A DNA stretch of 64,000 bases. It comes from an uncultured Roseovarius sp. Lineage in GTDB: Bacteria > Pseudomonadota > Alphaproteobacteria > Rhodobacterales > Rhodobacteraceae. The notes under the pieces were generated by a model. It was not told the DNA's origin. It ran no database searches and worked only from the letters and a program-made list of their open reading frames with translations. Location: positions 2,894,001-2,958,000 of the forward strand of contig OX638333.1 of the NCBI GenBank assembly GCA_951812895.1, written 5' to 3'. A program made the translations under genes and the position numbers. Below are positions 1-9,565 of this stretch, one piece after another (the first letter of the stretch is position 1; every line of letters starts with the position of its first letter).

Positions 1-248
1 GGCAGATGATCGAAAATCTGTATCATATTCTGGGTGTTGAAGTTTTGTGCGCATCCCGTGGTATTGAATTCCGCGCGCCCATGCAGACCAGCGCAAAGCT
101 CAGTCAGGCAATCGCGCGGTTCCGCCAAAACGTGACGAGCCTTGGATCCGACCGTTATATGGCACCTGATCTGGTAGCTGCCAAAAACCTCGTTTCCGAG
201 GGCGCACTTCTGGATGCGGTAGATGTGGCCCTGCCGGAGCTGGCCTGA
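1..248 (+). CDS. hutH: Histidine ammonia-lyase, C-terminal end (partial)
   Basis: This is the last ~80 residues of a gene that begins outside the window; the frame is open from the first bases. HutH deaminates histidine to urocanate, the first step of histidine catabolism. The visible part (for example RGIEFRAP followed by a run of helices ending in DAVDVALPELA) matches the C-terminal helical region of the HAL/PAL family, but the MIO active-site Ala-Ser-Gly lies upstream and cannot be seen. The assignment leans strongly on context: the stop codon overlaps the start of hutG in a TGATG arrangement, and hutU follows. The first visible Met at position 6 is internal, not a start. Confidence 0.85.
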   Translation, partial: QMIENLYHILGVEVLCASRGIEFRAPMQTSAKLSQAIARFRQNVTSLGSDRYMAPDLVAAKNLVSEGALLDAVDVALPELA

Positions 249-1042
249 TGCAGGTTTTTGAGGTCCTGCAGGGCGATAGCCCCGTCGTACTCGGTCAGCC
301 TCATGGTGGAACGCATGTCCCTGAGGCTATCGCAACGCGCCTGAATGAAAACGGGCGCGGACTTGCGGATACAGATTGGCACATTACACGCCTTTTTGAC
401 GGGCTTTTACCTGATGCGACGGTGGTGAAATCTAACATTCATCGCTACGTCATCGATGCCAATCGTGATCCGTCTGGTGTGTCGCTTTATCCCGGCCAGA
501 ACACGACCACATTGGTGCCTTTGACAGATTTTGATGGTACGGATATTTGGTCAGAGGGTCAGGAACCGTCTGAGGATGAGGTGGAACAGCGTCGAGCCGC
601 CTATCACGCGCCCTATCACGATGCACTACCTGCAGAGCTGGAGCGAGTACACAACAAACACGGCGTTGCCATCCTGTTTGACTGCCATTCGATCCGTTCG
701 AACATCCCGTTTTTGTTCGAAGGTGAATTGCCAATCTTCAACACAGGTACAAATCTGGGCGCAACCTGCGCGCCTGCTATTGAGACCGCCGTGAATGCAG
801 TAGCCGAAGCCTCCGGGCTGGGTGCAGTCCTGAACGGACGCTTCAAAGGGGGCTGGACGACCCGCCACTACGGTCGTCCTGAAACCGGGATTCATGCCGT
901 TCAGATGGAAATCTCGCAACGCGCCTACATGGAAGAGACCCCACCATGGAACTGGCGCGATGATCGCGCTGCAATTACACGACCGCATTTGCAGCAAATG
1001 CTTGAAAAATTATCAGAAATTGCCCTTTCGGGCACGCTTTAA
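248..1042 (+). CDS. hutG: N-formylglutamate deformylase
   Basis: 264 residues, the usual size for the N-formylglutamate amidohydrolase family. It hydrolyses N-formylglutamate to glutamate and formate, the last step of the histidine route that passes through formiminoglutamate deiminase. The family signature near the N-terminus (QPHGGTHVP, metal-binding His/Glu region), the DANRDPSG segment near residues 70-77 and the FDCHS motif near residue 145 are visible. The ATG overlaps the hutH stop codon, so the two are probably translationally coupled. hutU follows after 18 nt. Its presence implies that this organism uses the formylglutamate branch rather than the one-step HutG formiminoglutamase of enteric bacteria. 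Confidence 0.9.
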   Translation: MQVFEVLQGDSPVVLGQPHGGTHVPEAIATRLNENGRGLADTDWHITRLFDGLLPDATVVKSNIHRYVIDANRDPSGVSLYPGQNTTTLVPLTDFDGTDIWSEGQEPSEDEVEQRRAAYHAPYHDALPAELERVHNKHGVAILFDCHSIRSNIPFLFEGELPIFNTGTNLGATCAPAIETAVNAVAEASGLGAVLNGRFKGGWTTRHYGRPETGIHAVQMEISQRAYMEETPPWNWRDDRAAITRPHLQQMLEKLSEIALSGTL

Positions 1043-1060
1043 TCGGAAAGGTAAAAAACA

Positions 1061-2731
1061 GTGACTGATCCTCGTAAAAATACCCGCGATATTTACCCGC
1101 CCACGGGAAACGAGCTGAATGCCAAAAGCTGGCTGACCGAGGCCCCCTTGCGGATGCTGATGAACAACCTGCATCCTGATGTGGCCGAAAACCCGCATGA
1201 GCTGGTGGTTTATGGCGGTATCGGCCGGGCAGCGCGCACCTGGCAGGATTTTGACTTGATCGTCGACAGCCTGAAAGATCTGGAAGAGGATGAAACCCTT
1301 GTGGTCCAGTCGGGCAAACCGATTGCCATCGTCAAAACCCACAAAGATGCCCCCCGTGTTCTGATTGCCAACTCGAACCTGGTGCCTCACTGGGCCAACT
1401 GGGATCATTTCAACGAGCTCGATAAAAAAGGCCTGGCCATGTATGGCCAGATGACTGCGGGATCGTGGATTTACATCGGATCACAGGGCATCGTGCAGGG
1501 CACCTATGAAACCTTCATGGAAGCGGGCCGCCAGCACTTTGGCGGAAGCCTGAATGGCCGCTGGATTCTGACCGGTGGTTTGGGTGGCATGGGTGGCGCG
1601 CAACCACTGGCCGCGGTTATGGCCGGTGCCAGCTGTCTGGCTGTGGAATGCGACGAGAAAAGCGCTGATTTCCGCCTGCGTACCCGTTACGTTGATGAGA
1701 AAACCCACAGCCTTGACGAAGCGATGTCGATGATCGACCGTTGGACCAAGGCGGGCGAGGCCAAGTCGGTCGCACTTATCGGCAACGCCGCCGACATCTT
1801 CCCTGAAATTTACAAGCGTGGCATCCGCCCCGATATCGTGACCGACCAGACCTCGGCCCACGACCCGGTCAATGGTTATCTGCCGCAGGGCTGGACCGTT
1901 GCCGAATGGCGCGCCAAGGCGGAATCCGCGCCGAAAGAGGTCGAAAAAGCCGCACGTGCCTCGATGAAAGTTCAGGTTGAGGCGATGGTCGCCTTCCACA
2001 ATGATGGTGTTCCGACGGTCGACTACGGCAACAACATCCGCCAGATGGCATTGGAAGAGGGATTGGAAGACGCTTTTGCCTTCCCAGGATTTGTGCCTGC
2101 CTATATCCGCCCACTGTTCTGCCGCGGCATTGGCCCGTTCCGCTGGGCCGCTCTTTCGGGCGATCCGGAAGATATCTACAAAACCGATCAAAAAGTGAAA
2201 GAACTGCTGCCTGATAATACGCATCTTCACAACTGGTTGGACATGGCCCGCGAACGGATCGAATTCCAGGGCTTGCCGGCACGGATTTGCTGGGTTGGTC
2301 TGGGTGACCGCCATCGTTTGGGTCTGGCCTTTAACGAAATGGTCAAAAGTGGTGAGTTGAGCGCACCTGTCGTCATCGGCCGTGACCATCTGGATTCTGG
2401 CTCAGTTGCATCGCCCAACCGCGAAACCGAGGCGATGAAAGATGGATCAGACGCCGTATCTGACTGGCCGCTTCTGAACGCGCTGGTCAACACAGCCAGC
2501 GGCGCGACATGGGTATCGCTTCATCACGGTGGCGGCGTCGGTATGGGCTTCTCGCAGCATTCGGGTGTTGTGATCTGCGCCGACGGTACAGACGACGCCG
2601 CAAAGCGCCTCGAACGTGTGCTGTGGAACGACCCGGCTTCGGGTGTCTGGCGTCATGCCGATGCAGGCTATGACATTGCCAAAGATTGTGCGCGTGAACA
2701 CGGGCTCCGACTTCCCGGTATCCTGGGTTGA
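1061..2731 (+). CDS. hutU: Urocanate hydratase
   Basis: 556 residues, full length for urocanase. It converts urocanate to imidazolone propionate using tightly bound NAD+. The NAD-binding glycine-rich segment [13 protein letters not shown] is near residue 172, and the conserved [17 protein letters not shown] stretch (catalytic-region cysteine, residues ~350-370) and the C-terminal [17 protein letters not shown] motif are intact. The start is GTG at 1061, preceded by GGAAAGG at 1045-1051. It is the last gene of the visible hut operon; a hairpin follows at 2775-2809. Order here is hutH-hutG-hutU; hutI, hutF and the regulator are presumably upstream, outside the window. Confidence 0.95.
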   Translation: MTDPRKNTRDIYPPTGNELNAKSWLTEAPLRMLMNNLHPDVAENPHELVVYGGIGRAARTWQDFDLIVDSLKDLEEDETLVVQSGKPIAIVKTHKDAPRVLIANSNLVPHWANWDHFNELDKKGLAMYGQMTAGSWIYIGSQGIVQGTYETFMEAGRQHFGGSLNGRWILTGGLGGMGGAQPLAAVMAGASCLAVECDEKSADFRLRTRYVDEKTHSLDEAMSMIDRWTKAGEAKSVALIGNAADIFPEIYKRGIRPDIVTDQTSAHDPVNGYLPQGWTVAEWRAKAESAPKEVEKAARASMKVQVEAMVAFHNDGVPTVDYGNNIRQMALEEGLEDAFAFPGFVPAYIRPLFCRGIGPFRWAALSGDPEDIYKTDQKVKELLPDNTHLHNWLDMARERIEFQGLPARICWVGLGDRHRLGLAFNEMVKSGELSAPVVIGRDHLDSGSVASPNRETEAMKDGSDAVSDWPLLNALVNTASGATWVSLHHGGGVGMGFSQHSGVVICADGTDDAAKRLERVLWNDPASGVWRHADAGYDIAKDCAREHGLRLPGILG

Positions 2732-2774
2732 ACTAAGGCGCATCGCTTGAAATTCAGGCGATGATTTGAGCAAA

Positions 2775-2809
2775 AGCGGCCCCCTGATGCGAAGGCTTCG
2801 GGGGGTCGC
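2775..2809 (+). terminator. Hairpin after hutU, possible terminator
   Basis: GCG-CCCCC and GGGGG-CGC arms enclose an AAG/TTC inner stem about 45 nt after the hutU stop. There is no clear T-tract after the stem, so this may be a Rho-independent terminator of weak type or simply an RNA-stabilising hairpin. Confidence 0.4.
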
Positions 2810-2907
2810 ATATCGTTTACAGACCTGGCTAAAATACCGACAATTGAAAATGTAGATCGCCTGTTAATCCACATCTGACAATCATGTTCTGATTTTCGGA
2901 GATGGCG

Positions 2908-3501
2908 ATGCACGGTCTGATTAACAGAGCGATTGAAAAATTTACCTGTGACACCTACGGCAAACCCCTTTGGGATGGCGTGATGCGACGTCTCGATTTG
3001 GGGTTCGAAGAATTCGAGGCGATGCTGAGCTACGATGACGTGGTCACGACGCAGGTTCTTCAGGCGCTGGCGGATGAATTGGGCCGACCCCGCGATACGG
3101 TGCTGGAAGATATCGGCACCTATCTGGTTTCGCACCCCCATGCGGGCGGGCTACGGCGATTGCTGCGGTTCAGCGGTGTGGATTTTGTGGATTTCCTGCA
3201 TTCGCTTGATGACCTGCCTGCTCGCGCGCGGCTGGCGGTCCCTGATCTGAACCTGCCCGAAGTTGAGCTGCGTGAACACACGCTGCAATCCTACAGCCTG
3301 TGTATACGCAACTCCGGCCTTGCCGGGGTGGGGTTCGGCCACGTGATGATGGGGCTGCTGCGTGCGATGGCCGACGATTACGGGGCGCTTGTTCTGCTTG
3401 ATTACAAGGGCGGCGGCAGCGGTGTTGAAATCGTCGAAATCACCCTGCATCATGCCGCCTTTTCCCAAGCGAGCTATTTTGAACTGGGGGTAGGGCAGTG
3501 A
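2908..3501 (+). CDS. H-NOX (heme NO-binding) sensor protein
   Basis: 197 residues, typical of stand-alone bacterial H-NOX. These bind heme through a proximal histidine and sense NO (or O2), usually controlling a partner encoded next door. The N-terminal MHGLIN signature, the region FLHSLDDL with His98 as probable heme ligand, and the C-terminal beta hairpin region are visible. The YxSxR heme-propionate motif is imperfect: Tyr129 and Arg134 are present but spaced by four residues. The ATG at 2908 is chosen over that at 2902 because GGAG at 2898-2901 is correctly spaced only for the second and because family members start MHG. The stop overlaps the downstream diguanylate cyclase gene by 4 nt, which makes that protein the likely effector. 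Confidence 0.85.
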   Translation: MHGLINRAIEKFTCDTYGKPLWDGVMRRLDLGFEEFEAMLSYDDVVTTQVLQALADELGRPRDTVLEDIGTYLVSHPHAGGLRRLLRFSGVDFVDFLHSLDDLPARARLAVPDLNLPEVELREHTLQSYSLCIRNSGLAGVGFGHVMMGLLRAMADDYGALVLLDYKGGGSGVEIVEITLHHAAFSQASYFELGVGQ

Positions 3502-4544
3502 CAGGGCGCAGCTCTGACTGCAGCACGCTGTATCTGGCGCTGGATTTACTGTGCCCAATGCACCTTTTGGTCGATCAGACCGGGCATATCGCCCAAGCCG
3601 GATCAACTTTGAGAAAGCTGAACAGGGATGGCGAGCCTTTGGGGCAGCGTTTATTAGAGTTTCTCGAGCTGCGCCGCCCACGTATCGGCCAGGGCATGGA
3701 CAATCTGCGTGCCTTGGCTGGGGTTAAGCTGCATATCGCCCTACGCGCCCCGCCCCGGACAGAGCTGAAGGGCGTGTTGTTTCCCATTCCTGCCGATGCA
3801 TCTTGGGGTCCACCCGGTGGCGCATTGCTCAACCTGTCTTTTGGCATATCCGTAGTTGACGCAGTGCGCGACTTCGCACTGACCAGCGCTGATTTCGCCG
3901 CCACCGATCTGGCGGTTGAAATGCTCTATCTGGTTGAAGCAAAGTCCGCCGCGATGGAGGCCTCACGCAAGCTTAATCTGCGCCTGCAGGGTGCCCGCAT
4001 TGCGGCAGAGGAACAGGCGTTCACCGATACGCTGACCGGGCTTAAAAACCGGCGCGCATTCGAGCCGGTTTTAAACCGCCTAATTGAAGGCGAAAGCGAC
4101 TTCGCCCTGATGCATCTGGACCTCGATCATTTCAAGGCGGTGAATGATACGATGGGTCACGCCGCGGGCGATTACGTGCTGCAGGAAGTGGCACGCATTC
4201 TAGTCACAGAATGCCGCCGCGACGATGCGGTGATCCGCGTCGGCGGCGACGAGTTTGTTTTGGTTTTTCCAGGGCTTACCGATCCTGCCCGCATCCCTGA
4301 AGTGACCGCTCGTTTGATCCGCCGGCTGGAAGTGCCGATCCCGTTCAATGGTGAAACCTGTCGCATCTCCGCCAGCATAGGCGCCACGCTCAGCCGCGGA
4401 TACAACCGCCCTGACATAGACCAGATGATGCAGGACGCCGATATCGCGCTTTACGCGGCCAAGGACCGGGGTCGGGGCTGTCACGTGATCTATTCACCGG
4501 CGCTCGGTTCATCGATGGCCCCAACCGACCGCCGCCGCGCCTAA
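3498..4544 (+). CDS. Diguanylate cyclase coupled to H-NOX (HNOBA-like sensor + GGDEF)
   Basis: 348 residues starting with GTG inside the stop region of the H-NOX gene (GTGA overlap). Residues ~15-145 resemble the H-NOX-associated domain found beside H-NOX proteins, residues ~146-175 look like a helical linker, and residues ~178-335 are a GGDEF domain. The catalytic GGDEF (249-253) is canonical, and RxxD (Arg240, Asp243) five residues upstream forms an intact product-inhibition I-site. No membrane segment is seen, so it is probably cytoplasmic. Known H-NOX/cyclase pairs in other proteobacteria let NO change cyclic-di-GMP levels; the same role here is inference from the pairing. No EAL domain is present. 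Confidence 0.88.
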   Translation: MTGRSSDCSTLYLALDLLCPMHLLVDQTGHIAQAGSTLRKLNRDGEPLGQRLLEFLELRRPRIGQGMDNLRALAGVKLHIALRAPPRTELKGVLFPIPADASWGPPGGALLNLSFGISVVDAVRDFALTSADFAATDLAVEMLYLVEAKSAAMEASRKLNLRLQGARIAAEEQAFTDTLTGLKNRRAFEPVLNRLIEGESDFALMHLDLDHFKAVNDTMGHAAGDYVLQEVARILVTECRRDDAVIRVGGDEFVLVFPGLTDPARIPEVTARLIRRLEVPIPFNGETCRISASIGATLSRGYNRPDIDQMMQDADIALYAAKDRGRGCHVIYSPALGSSMAPTDRRRA

Positions 4545-4614
4545 GACTTGTGCGTTGCCACCCCAGCCGTTATCCGTGTGGCAGGCAGGGCAGGGGCGAA
4601 ACGCAGAGGCGCAA

Positions 4615-5628
4615 ATGACACGGGTTTTCATCACCGGCACGGCCGGATTTATCGGGTATCATCTGGCAGAACTTCTGCTGGATGAAGGGCTCACGGTCCA
4701 CGGTTTCGACGGGATGACGGATTACTACGACATCCGTCTCAAACAGCGCCGTAACCAAAATCTTCTGCAAAAACCGGGCTTTACCGTGACAGAGGCGATG
4801 CTGGAAGATCAACAGGCACTTGACCGCGCGGTTGACGCGTTCGAGCCGGACTTTATCGTTCATCTCGCCGCTCAGGCTGGCGTTCGCTATAGCCTTGAAA
4901 ACCCCCGCGCCTATATCGACGCCAACGTTATCGGCACTTTCAACGTGATGGAGGCCGCCAAACGGCATGAAGTCAAACATCTGCTGATGGCCTCAACATC
5001 CTCGGTCTATGGGGCCAACACCGAAATGCCCTATGCCGAAACGCAAAAGGCCGACCTGCCGATGACAATTTACGCCGCTACCAAAAAGGCGAACGAAGCG
5101 ATGGGCCATTCTTATGCCCATCTGTGGAACCTGCCAACAACCATGTTCCGCTTTTTCACCGTTTACGGCCCGTGGGGGCGGCCCGATATGGCACCGATAA
5201 AATTTGCCAGCGCCATTGCTGAAGGCCGCCCAATCGACATCTATAACCACGGCGACATGTTTCGAGACTTCACCTATGTCACCGATCTGGTACGAGGTAT
5301 CCGCTTGCTGATGGATGCCATCCCGCAACGCCCCGAAACCCCTGACCAGATTGCTCTGGGTGACAGCCTGTCCCCCGTTGCACCCTATAGGATCGTTAAT
5401 ATCGGCAATTCCAAAACCGTGCGTCTTCCGGATTTTGTTGACGCGATGGAAGAGGCACTTGGCATCCCGGCCAAGCGCAACATGATGGAAATGCAAAAGG
5501 GCGATGTGCCCGCCACATGGGCCGACGCAACCCTGTTGCAGGATCTCACCGGTTATCGCCCACAAACTGACGTGAAACAGGGGATTGCGCAGTTTGTCGA
5601 ATGGTTCCGAGACTACTACGAAAAGTAA
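4615..5628 (+). CDS. UDP-glucuronate 4-epimerase-like NAD-dependent epimerase
   Basis: 337-residue extended short-chain dehydrogenase. The N-terminal Rossmann motif (GTAGFIGYHLAE), the DYYDIRLKQRR segment typical of the UDP-glucuronate/galacturonate epimerase branch, the Ser of STSSVYG, and the catalytic YAATKKANE are all present. It probably interconverts UDP-glucuronate and UDP-galacturonate for surface polysaccharide. The ATG at 4615 with AGAGG at 4605-4609 is preferred to an upstream in-frame TTG, because the upstream extension has no family similarity and the Rossmann strand begins directly after this Met. It lies 70 nt after the cyclase gene, close enough for co-transcription, but no functional link is evident. 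Confidence 0.88.
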   Translation: MTRVFITGTAGFIGYHLAELLLDEGLTVHGFDGMTDYYDIRLKQRRNQNLLQKPGFTVTEAMLEDQQALDRAVDAFEPDFIVHLAAQAGVRYSLENPRAYIDANVIGTFNVMEAAKRHEVKHLLMASTSSVYGANTEMPYAETQKADLPMTIYAATKKANEAMGHSYAHLWNLPTTMFRFFTVYGPWGRPDMAPIKFASAIAEGRPIDIYNHGDMFRDFTYVTDLVRGIRLLMDAIPQRPETPDQIALGDSLSPVAPYRIVNIGNSKTVRLPDFVDAMEEALGIPAKRNMMEMQKGDVPATWADATLLQDLTGYRPQTDVKQGIAQFVEWFRDYYEK

Positions 5629-5714
5629 TCCGTGCGGTGCGGATCAACGCTGGAATTTGCAATTTGCCAATGCGCGGTCCATCCTGAATTTTCGAACCAT
5701 CACGGATTGAGCAA

Positions 5715-7025
5715 ATGAAGTGGCATCTTTTGCCGGTCACCGCGATCACATTGATCGCCGCGCTGTTTGAAAGTGCTGAGGCCCGGGAACAGGCCGAATA
5801 CCGGGCACGTCAGGACGTGACCACCTGCATCGCCTCCGACGTAACCAATCTGGTACTGATCGATACCTGCCGTGTTGCCCTGGCGCAGAACGACATCACA
5901 GATTCAGAACGCACAGAACTGCTGCTCGTCCTGGGCCACGCGCTCTACAATGAAAAGCTGCTGGAAGAGGCAGAAGAAACCTTTGCCGCCATGTTGCGCC
6001 ATGCACCTGCAGACCACCGCGCCCTGAACGGGCTGGGCCTTATCTCTGACCTGCGCGAAGATTTCGCCACTGCCCGTGATCACTTTCAACAAGCTCTGGC
6101 CCTGCTGGTAAGTGCCACGGCGCTGACCGGACTGGGCAACAGCCTCTGGCAACTGGGTGAAGCCTCTGAGACAGAAGCCTTAGCCCTGCTGGATGAGGCG
6201 CTGGAAATTGACCCGAAATATGATTGGGCGCTGCGGCAAAAGGCGTGGCTTTTCCTTGACATTGACCGCCCGGCACTGGCGGTTGAGACGTTCACAACCC
6301 TGATCAATGAATTGCCGTACGATCAGAACGCCCGTGCAGGGTTGGTTTCGGGTTACCGCGCCCTTGGTGATCTTGAGAATGCCCTGCTGCATGCCAATCG
6401 CGGCTATGCCGAAAAAACCGAAGATTACTGGTTTCTGACCGAGCGTTCGGAAATATATTTTGAGCTTGGGTTTTTCGAACAGGCCGTTGTGGATGCCGAA
6501 AAACTTATCGAGATAGAGCCGGACTGGAGCGAAAGCTACGTGCTCAAGGCGCGCCCTCTGGCCAAACTTGATCGGCTCGCGGAGGCGGTTCAACTGCTGA
6601 CCGAGGCCGAAGAACACACGGGCCCTGAACCTTACCTGATTTACTGGCATGCAAGTCTGTTGCTAGCTGGTGATCGGTTAGATGCGGCTTTGGCCCAAAT
6701 CGAGAGGCTGACCAATTCAGATGCGGCAGATTTCTATGATTTTGAACTGCTTAGCCTGATCCAGATTGCGCGCAAAGATTATCCTGCAGCGCGGGTTGCG
6801 GTCGACCGTGCACTGCACCTGGGACCGGACGAACCGATGGCGATTTACTTTGATGCCCGGTTGATTCTGTATCAGGACAACACCCCACAAGAGGCAATGG
6901 ATCGTTTCAATGTAGCAGTGGGGGCGGGGCTATCGAAAACCAATGTCGAAGCGTTTGCGAATGAACTGCAAGAAGCGGGGTTTCCTGAAGTGGCAGAAGC
7001 GCTTCGCGCGAAATATTCAGAGTGA
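5715..7025 (+). CDS. Secreted tetratricopeptide-repeat protein
   Basis: 436 residues with an N-terminal signal peptide (about 23 residues ending SAEA), so probably periplasmic. The rest is a series of helical TPR units visible as alternating small and aromatic positions, for example LNGLGLISDLREDFATARDH and the ALALLDEALEIDPKYDWAL segment. There is no catalytic motif. TPR proteins of this sort are scaffolds; the partner is unknown. It is followed by about 240 nt before the SulP gene. I cannot assign a specific function. Confidence 0.75.
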   Translation: MKWHLLPVTAITLIAALFESAEAREQAEYRARQDVTTCIASDVTNLVLIDTCRVALAQNDITDSERTELLLVLGHALYNEKLLEEAEETFAAMLRHAPADHRALNGLGLISDLREDFATARDHFQQALALLVSATALTGLGNSLWQLGEASETEALALLDEALEIDPKYDWALRQKAWLFLDIDRPALAVETFTTLINELPYDQNARAGLVSGYRALGDLENALLHANRGYAEKTEDYWFLTERSEIYFELGFFEQAVVDAEKLIEIEPDWSESYVLKARPLAKLDRLAEAVQLLTEAEEHTGPEPYLIYWHASLLLAGDRLDAALAQIERLTNSDAADFYDFELLSLIQIARKDYPAARVAVDRALHLGPDEPMAIYFDARLILYQDNTPQEAMDRFNVAVGAGLSKTNVEAFANELQEAGFPEVAEALRAKYSE

Positions 7026-7262
7026 GACCAGCGGTGAAGTGAATGGTTAACATTCCAGTCGGAAAACAATACTGACCTGTTGCTGTCTTTCGAGCAACAT
7101 CTCCCGCGGCTTGGTGCCGTAATGCAGCCAAACGCATAGAAGCTTTCACAATTGAGCAATGGTCAATTGCCCGCGGGCAGGCTATGGCAGGGCTTCGCGC
7201 TACAGGAACTATCAGGAAAAACACCGGTGAAAAACTTGCTGAGCTCGGGCGTCGTCGCCCGC

Positions 7263-8861
7263 ATGGATCCCCTGTCTCTCAAATCGGCCGATGGGGGTGG
7301 ACTAAACGCAACCCGTCTGCGGATCGAGTTGCTCTCGGGTCTCACCGTCGCGCTGGCGCTTGTGCCAGAGGCGGTTGCCTTTGCCTTCGTGGCTGGTGTG
7401 CATCCGTTGGTGGGGCTCTATGCCGCGTTCCTGGTCGGCTTGATCACGGCCCTGATCGGCGGTCGGCCCGGGATGATATCGGGTGCAACCGGTGCGTTGG
7501 CGGTGGTGATGGTCGCTCTGGTGGCCCAGCACGGTGTTGAATACCTCTTTGCCACGGTGGTCCTGATGGGGCTCATACAAATCACCGCAGGCGCATTGAA
7601 ATGGGGTAAGTTCATTCGATTGGTTCCCCATCCGGTGATGCTCGGTTTTGTTAACGGTCTGGCCATCGTGATCTTTCTGGCGCAGCTGGGACAGTTCAAA
7701 GTGCCCGGCAGCGCGGTGCAGTCTGATCATGGCATGACCGGCGGCGAATGGCTCGCCGGACCAGAACTTTTGACCATGCTGGGGCTTGTGGCACTGACAA
7801 TGGCCATCGTCTGGGGCCTTCCCCGTGTCACACGCGTAATCCCGGCGCCGCTGGCAGGGATCGCCGTGGTTGCAGCGCTGGTAATCGGTCTTGGGTTGGA
7901 GGTGCCGCGTGTGGGCGATCTGGCATCCATTCAGGGCGGCCTGCCTGCATTCCACATCCCCACCGTTCCGCTCAGTTTCGAAACGTTTCAGATCATCCTG
8001 CCCTATGCGATCATCCTTGCGGCGATTGGTTTGATTGAAAGCCTGCTGACTCTGAACCTTGTGGCCGAAATGACCGGCCGTCGCGGGGGGGCGTCACAGG
8101 AATGTATCGCGCAGGGTATCGCCAATACCGTGACCGGGTTCTTTGGCGGCATGGGAGGTTGTGCGATGATCGGCCAATCAATGATCAACGTAAAATCCGG
8201 CGGGCGCACCCGGATCGCCGGTGTCGCGGCGGCTGTATTTCTGCTGATCTTTATTCTGTTTGCGGCACCATTGATTGAACAAATCCCCCTTGCCGCGTTG
8301 GTAGGTGTGATGTTCATGGTGGTGATCGGTACTTTCGCGTGGAACTCACTTACAATCCTGCGAAAGGTACCGCTAAGTGATGCACTAGTGATTGTGCTGG
8401 TGACTGTTGTGACGGTGAAATATGACCTCGCAATCGCTGTTGTCGTCGGTGTGATCGTCTCGGCATTGGTCTATTCGTGGAACAACGCCACGCGTATTCA
8501 CGCCATCACCCGCGATTCCGTCACCGAAACAGGTGCCAAAGTCTACGAGATTCAGGGGCCGTTGTTCTTTGGCTCTGCCGAAGGGTTTTCTGAGCTGTTC
8601 GACGTGGCCGGAGACCCTGAGAACGTGATCGTAGACTTCGCCGAAAGCCGCGTCGTGGACCAGTCCGCCCTGCAGGCGATCGAAGCGGTTGCAGGTAAAT
8701 ACGAAGCTGCAGGCAAGCAGATCAAACTGCGCCATCTGAGCCGCGACTGCCACAAGCTGTTAACCAAGGCCGGTCACCTTCTGGTCGATAGCGACGATGA
8801 TCCAGACTACGAAATTGCAGTCGATTACGGCGTGCGCACCGGTATTCTTGGCGGGCACTGA
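7263..8861 (+). CDS. SulP/SLC26-family anion transporter with STAS domain
   Basis: About 532 residues: a SulP transmembrane domain (residues ~20-400; the first membrane segments include GLTVALALVPEAVAFAFVAG) and a C-terminal STAS domain (~residues 430-520). SulP proteins move sulfate, bicarbonate or related anions across the inner membrane, often with Na+ or H+; the substrate cannot be told from the sequence. The start is uncertain. I use ATG at 7263 (MDPLSLKSADGG) because the preceding in-frame extension back to 7152 looks unlike coding sequence, although no strong ribosome site is seen before 7263. It is convergent with the flavin reductase gene, with a shared hairpin between them. Confidence 0.87.
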   Translation: MDPLSLKSADGGGLNATRLRIELLSGLTVALALVPEAVAFAFVAGVHPLVGLYAAFLVGLITALIGGRPGMISGATGALAVVMVALVAQHGVEYLFATVVLMGLIQITAGALKWGKFIRLVPHPVMLGFVNGLAIVIFLAQLGQFKVPGSAVQSDHGMTGGEWLAGPELLTMLGLVALTMAIVWGLPRVTRVIPAPLAGIAVVAALVIGLGLEVPRVGDLASIQGGLPAFHIPTVPLSFETFQIILPYAIILAAIGLIESLLTLNLVAEMTGRRGGASQECIAQGIANTVTGFFGGMGGCAMIGQSMINVKSGGRTRIAGVAAAVFLLIFILFAAPLIEQIPLAALVGVMFMVVIGTFAWNSLTILRKVPLSDALVIVLVTVVTVKYDLAIAVVVGVIVSALVYSWNNATRIHAITRDSVTETGAKVYEIQGPLFFGSAEGFSELFDVAGDPENVIVDFAESRVVDQSALQAIEAVAGKYEAAGKQIKLRHLSRDCHKLLTKAGHLLVDSDDDPDYEIAVDYGVRTGILGGH

Positions 8862-8866
8862 ACGCG

Positions 8867-8892
8867 GGCCGGGTGTTATTTTTCGCCCGGCC
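8867..8892. terminator. Hairpin between convergent genes, possible bidirectional terminator
   Basis: GGCCGGG (8867-8873) and CCCGGCC (8886-8892) are separated by a 12-nt T-rich loop. It lies between and partly over the 3' ends of the convergent SulP and flavin reductase genes. The position suits a terminator working in both directions, though T-tracts are weak. Confidence 0.45.
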
Positions 8893-9484
8893 GGGTCAGG
8901 CTGAACACCTCGCGAATGACCGAGTAATCCTTGTAGCCCAACCGGGTTAAAGGGTTGAATCTGGTCACGTCAAACATTCCGTCCACCAGACAGTCATCGC
9001 GCATATGAACACCAGAGACCTCACCAAAAACCACGAAATTGGCCTCGCCCTGTAGCCTCACAATTTGTGTCATCCGACATTCCAGCGAGGCAGGCGCGTT
9101 GCGCACCCGTGAACAGGCAATGGTTTCGCACGCTGCCTTTTCAATCCCCGCATCCGCAAACTCATCCACCTCGCGCCCCCATGGGCCAGAACTGCGGTTC
9201 ATCACCTCACGTGCGGAATACTCAACGATGTTTACGCAAAACTCTTCTGTCTCGCGAATGTGAGACAGGCTGTCTTTGGTGCCATCCCTATCCGGCTTTG
9301 CACCGGTCGATGCGAACATCACTTGCGGCGGGGTGTAGGCCACGGCATTGAAAAACGAATAGGGGGCCAGATTATCGTGCCCATTCGACCCGCGCGTTGC
9401 GATCCAGCCAATAGGGCGCGGTGTTACGATCGCATTAAACGGGTTATGCGGCAGCCCGTGACCGTCTTGGGGTCGATAAAACAT
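8876..9484 (-). CDS. Flavin reductase-like (DIM6/NTAB-type FMN-binding) protein
   Basis: 202 residues of the flavin reductase-like split-barrel family. The N-terminal NAIVTPRPIGWIATRG and the NLAPYSFFNAVAYTPPQVMF stretch are family hallmarks that bind FMN. Members reduce free FMN or act as FMN-dependent oxidoreductases; the substrate is not known. The start at 9484 is preferred over an upstream Met at 9538, because GAGG sits 5 nt before this ATG and the family similarity begins at FYRPQDG. It is divergent from the GNAT acetyltransferase gene. Confidence 0.85.
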   Translation of the reverse strand: MFYRPQDGHGLPHNPFNAIVTPRPIGWIATRGSNGHDNLAPYSFFNAVAYTPPQVMFASTGAKPDRDGTKDSLSHIRETEEFCVNIVEYSAREVMNRSSGPWGREVDEFADAGIEKAACETIACSRVRNAPASLECRMTQIVRLQGEANFVVFGEVSGVHMRDDCLVDGMFDVTRFNPLTRLGYKDYSVIREVFSLTRPGEK

Positions 9485-9565
9485 CCCAGCCTCGCATTGA
9501 CTTGTTTGTGCAACACCTAACGCCGTGATACGCGACATGCCAGCCGGATTTCAGGAGAGCAGAGC

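Noticed and set aside
1481-2389. Long minus-strand open frame (302 codons) inside hutU
   Set aside because: It lies wholly antisense to a certain gene with strong family motifs; it is a by-product of codon usage in GC-rich DNA.
7152-7262. In-frame N-terminal extension of the SulP transporter
   Set aside because: The extension starts at a TTG, lacks family similarity and membrane character; the Met at 7263 fits the usual length, although this remains uncertain.
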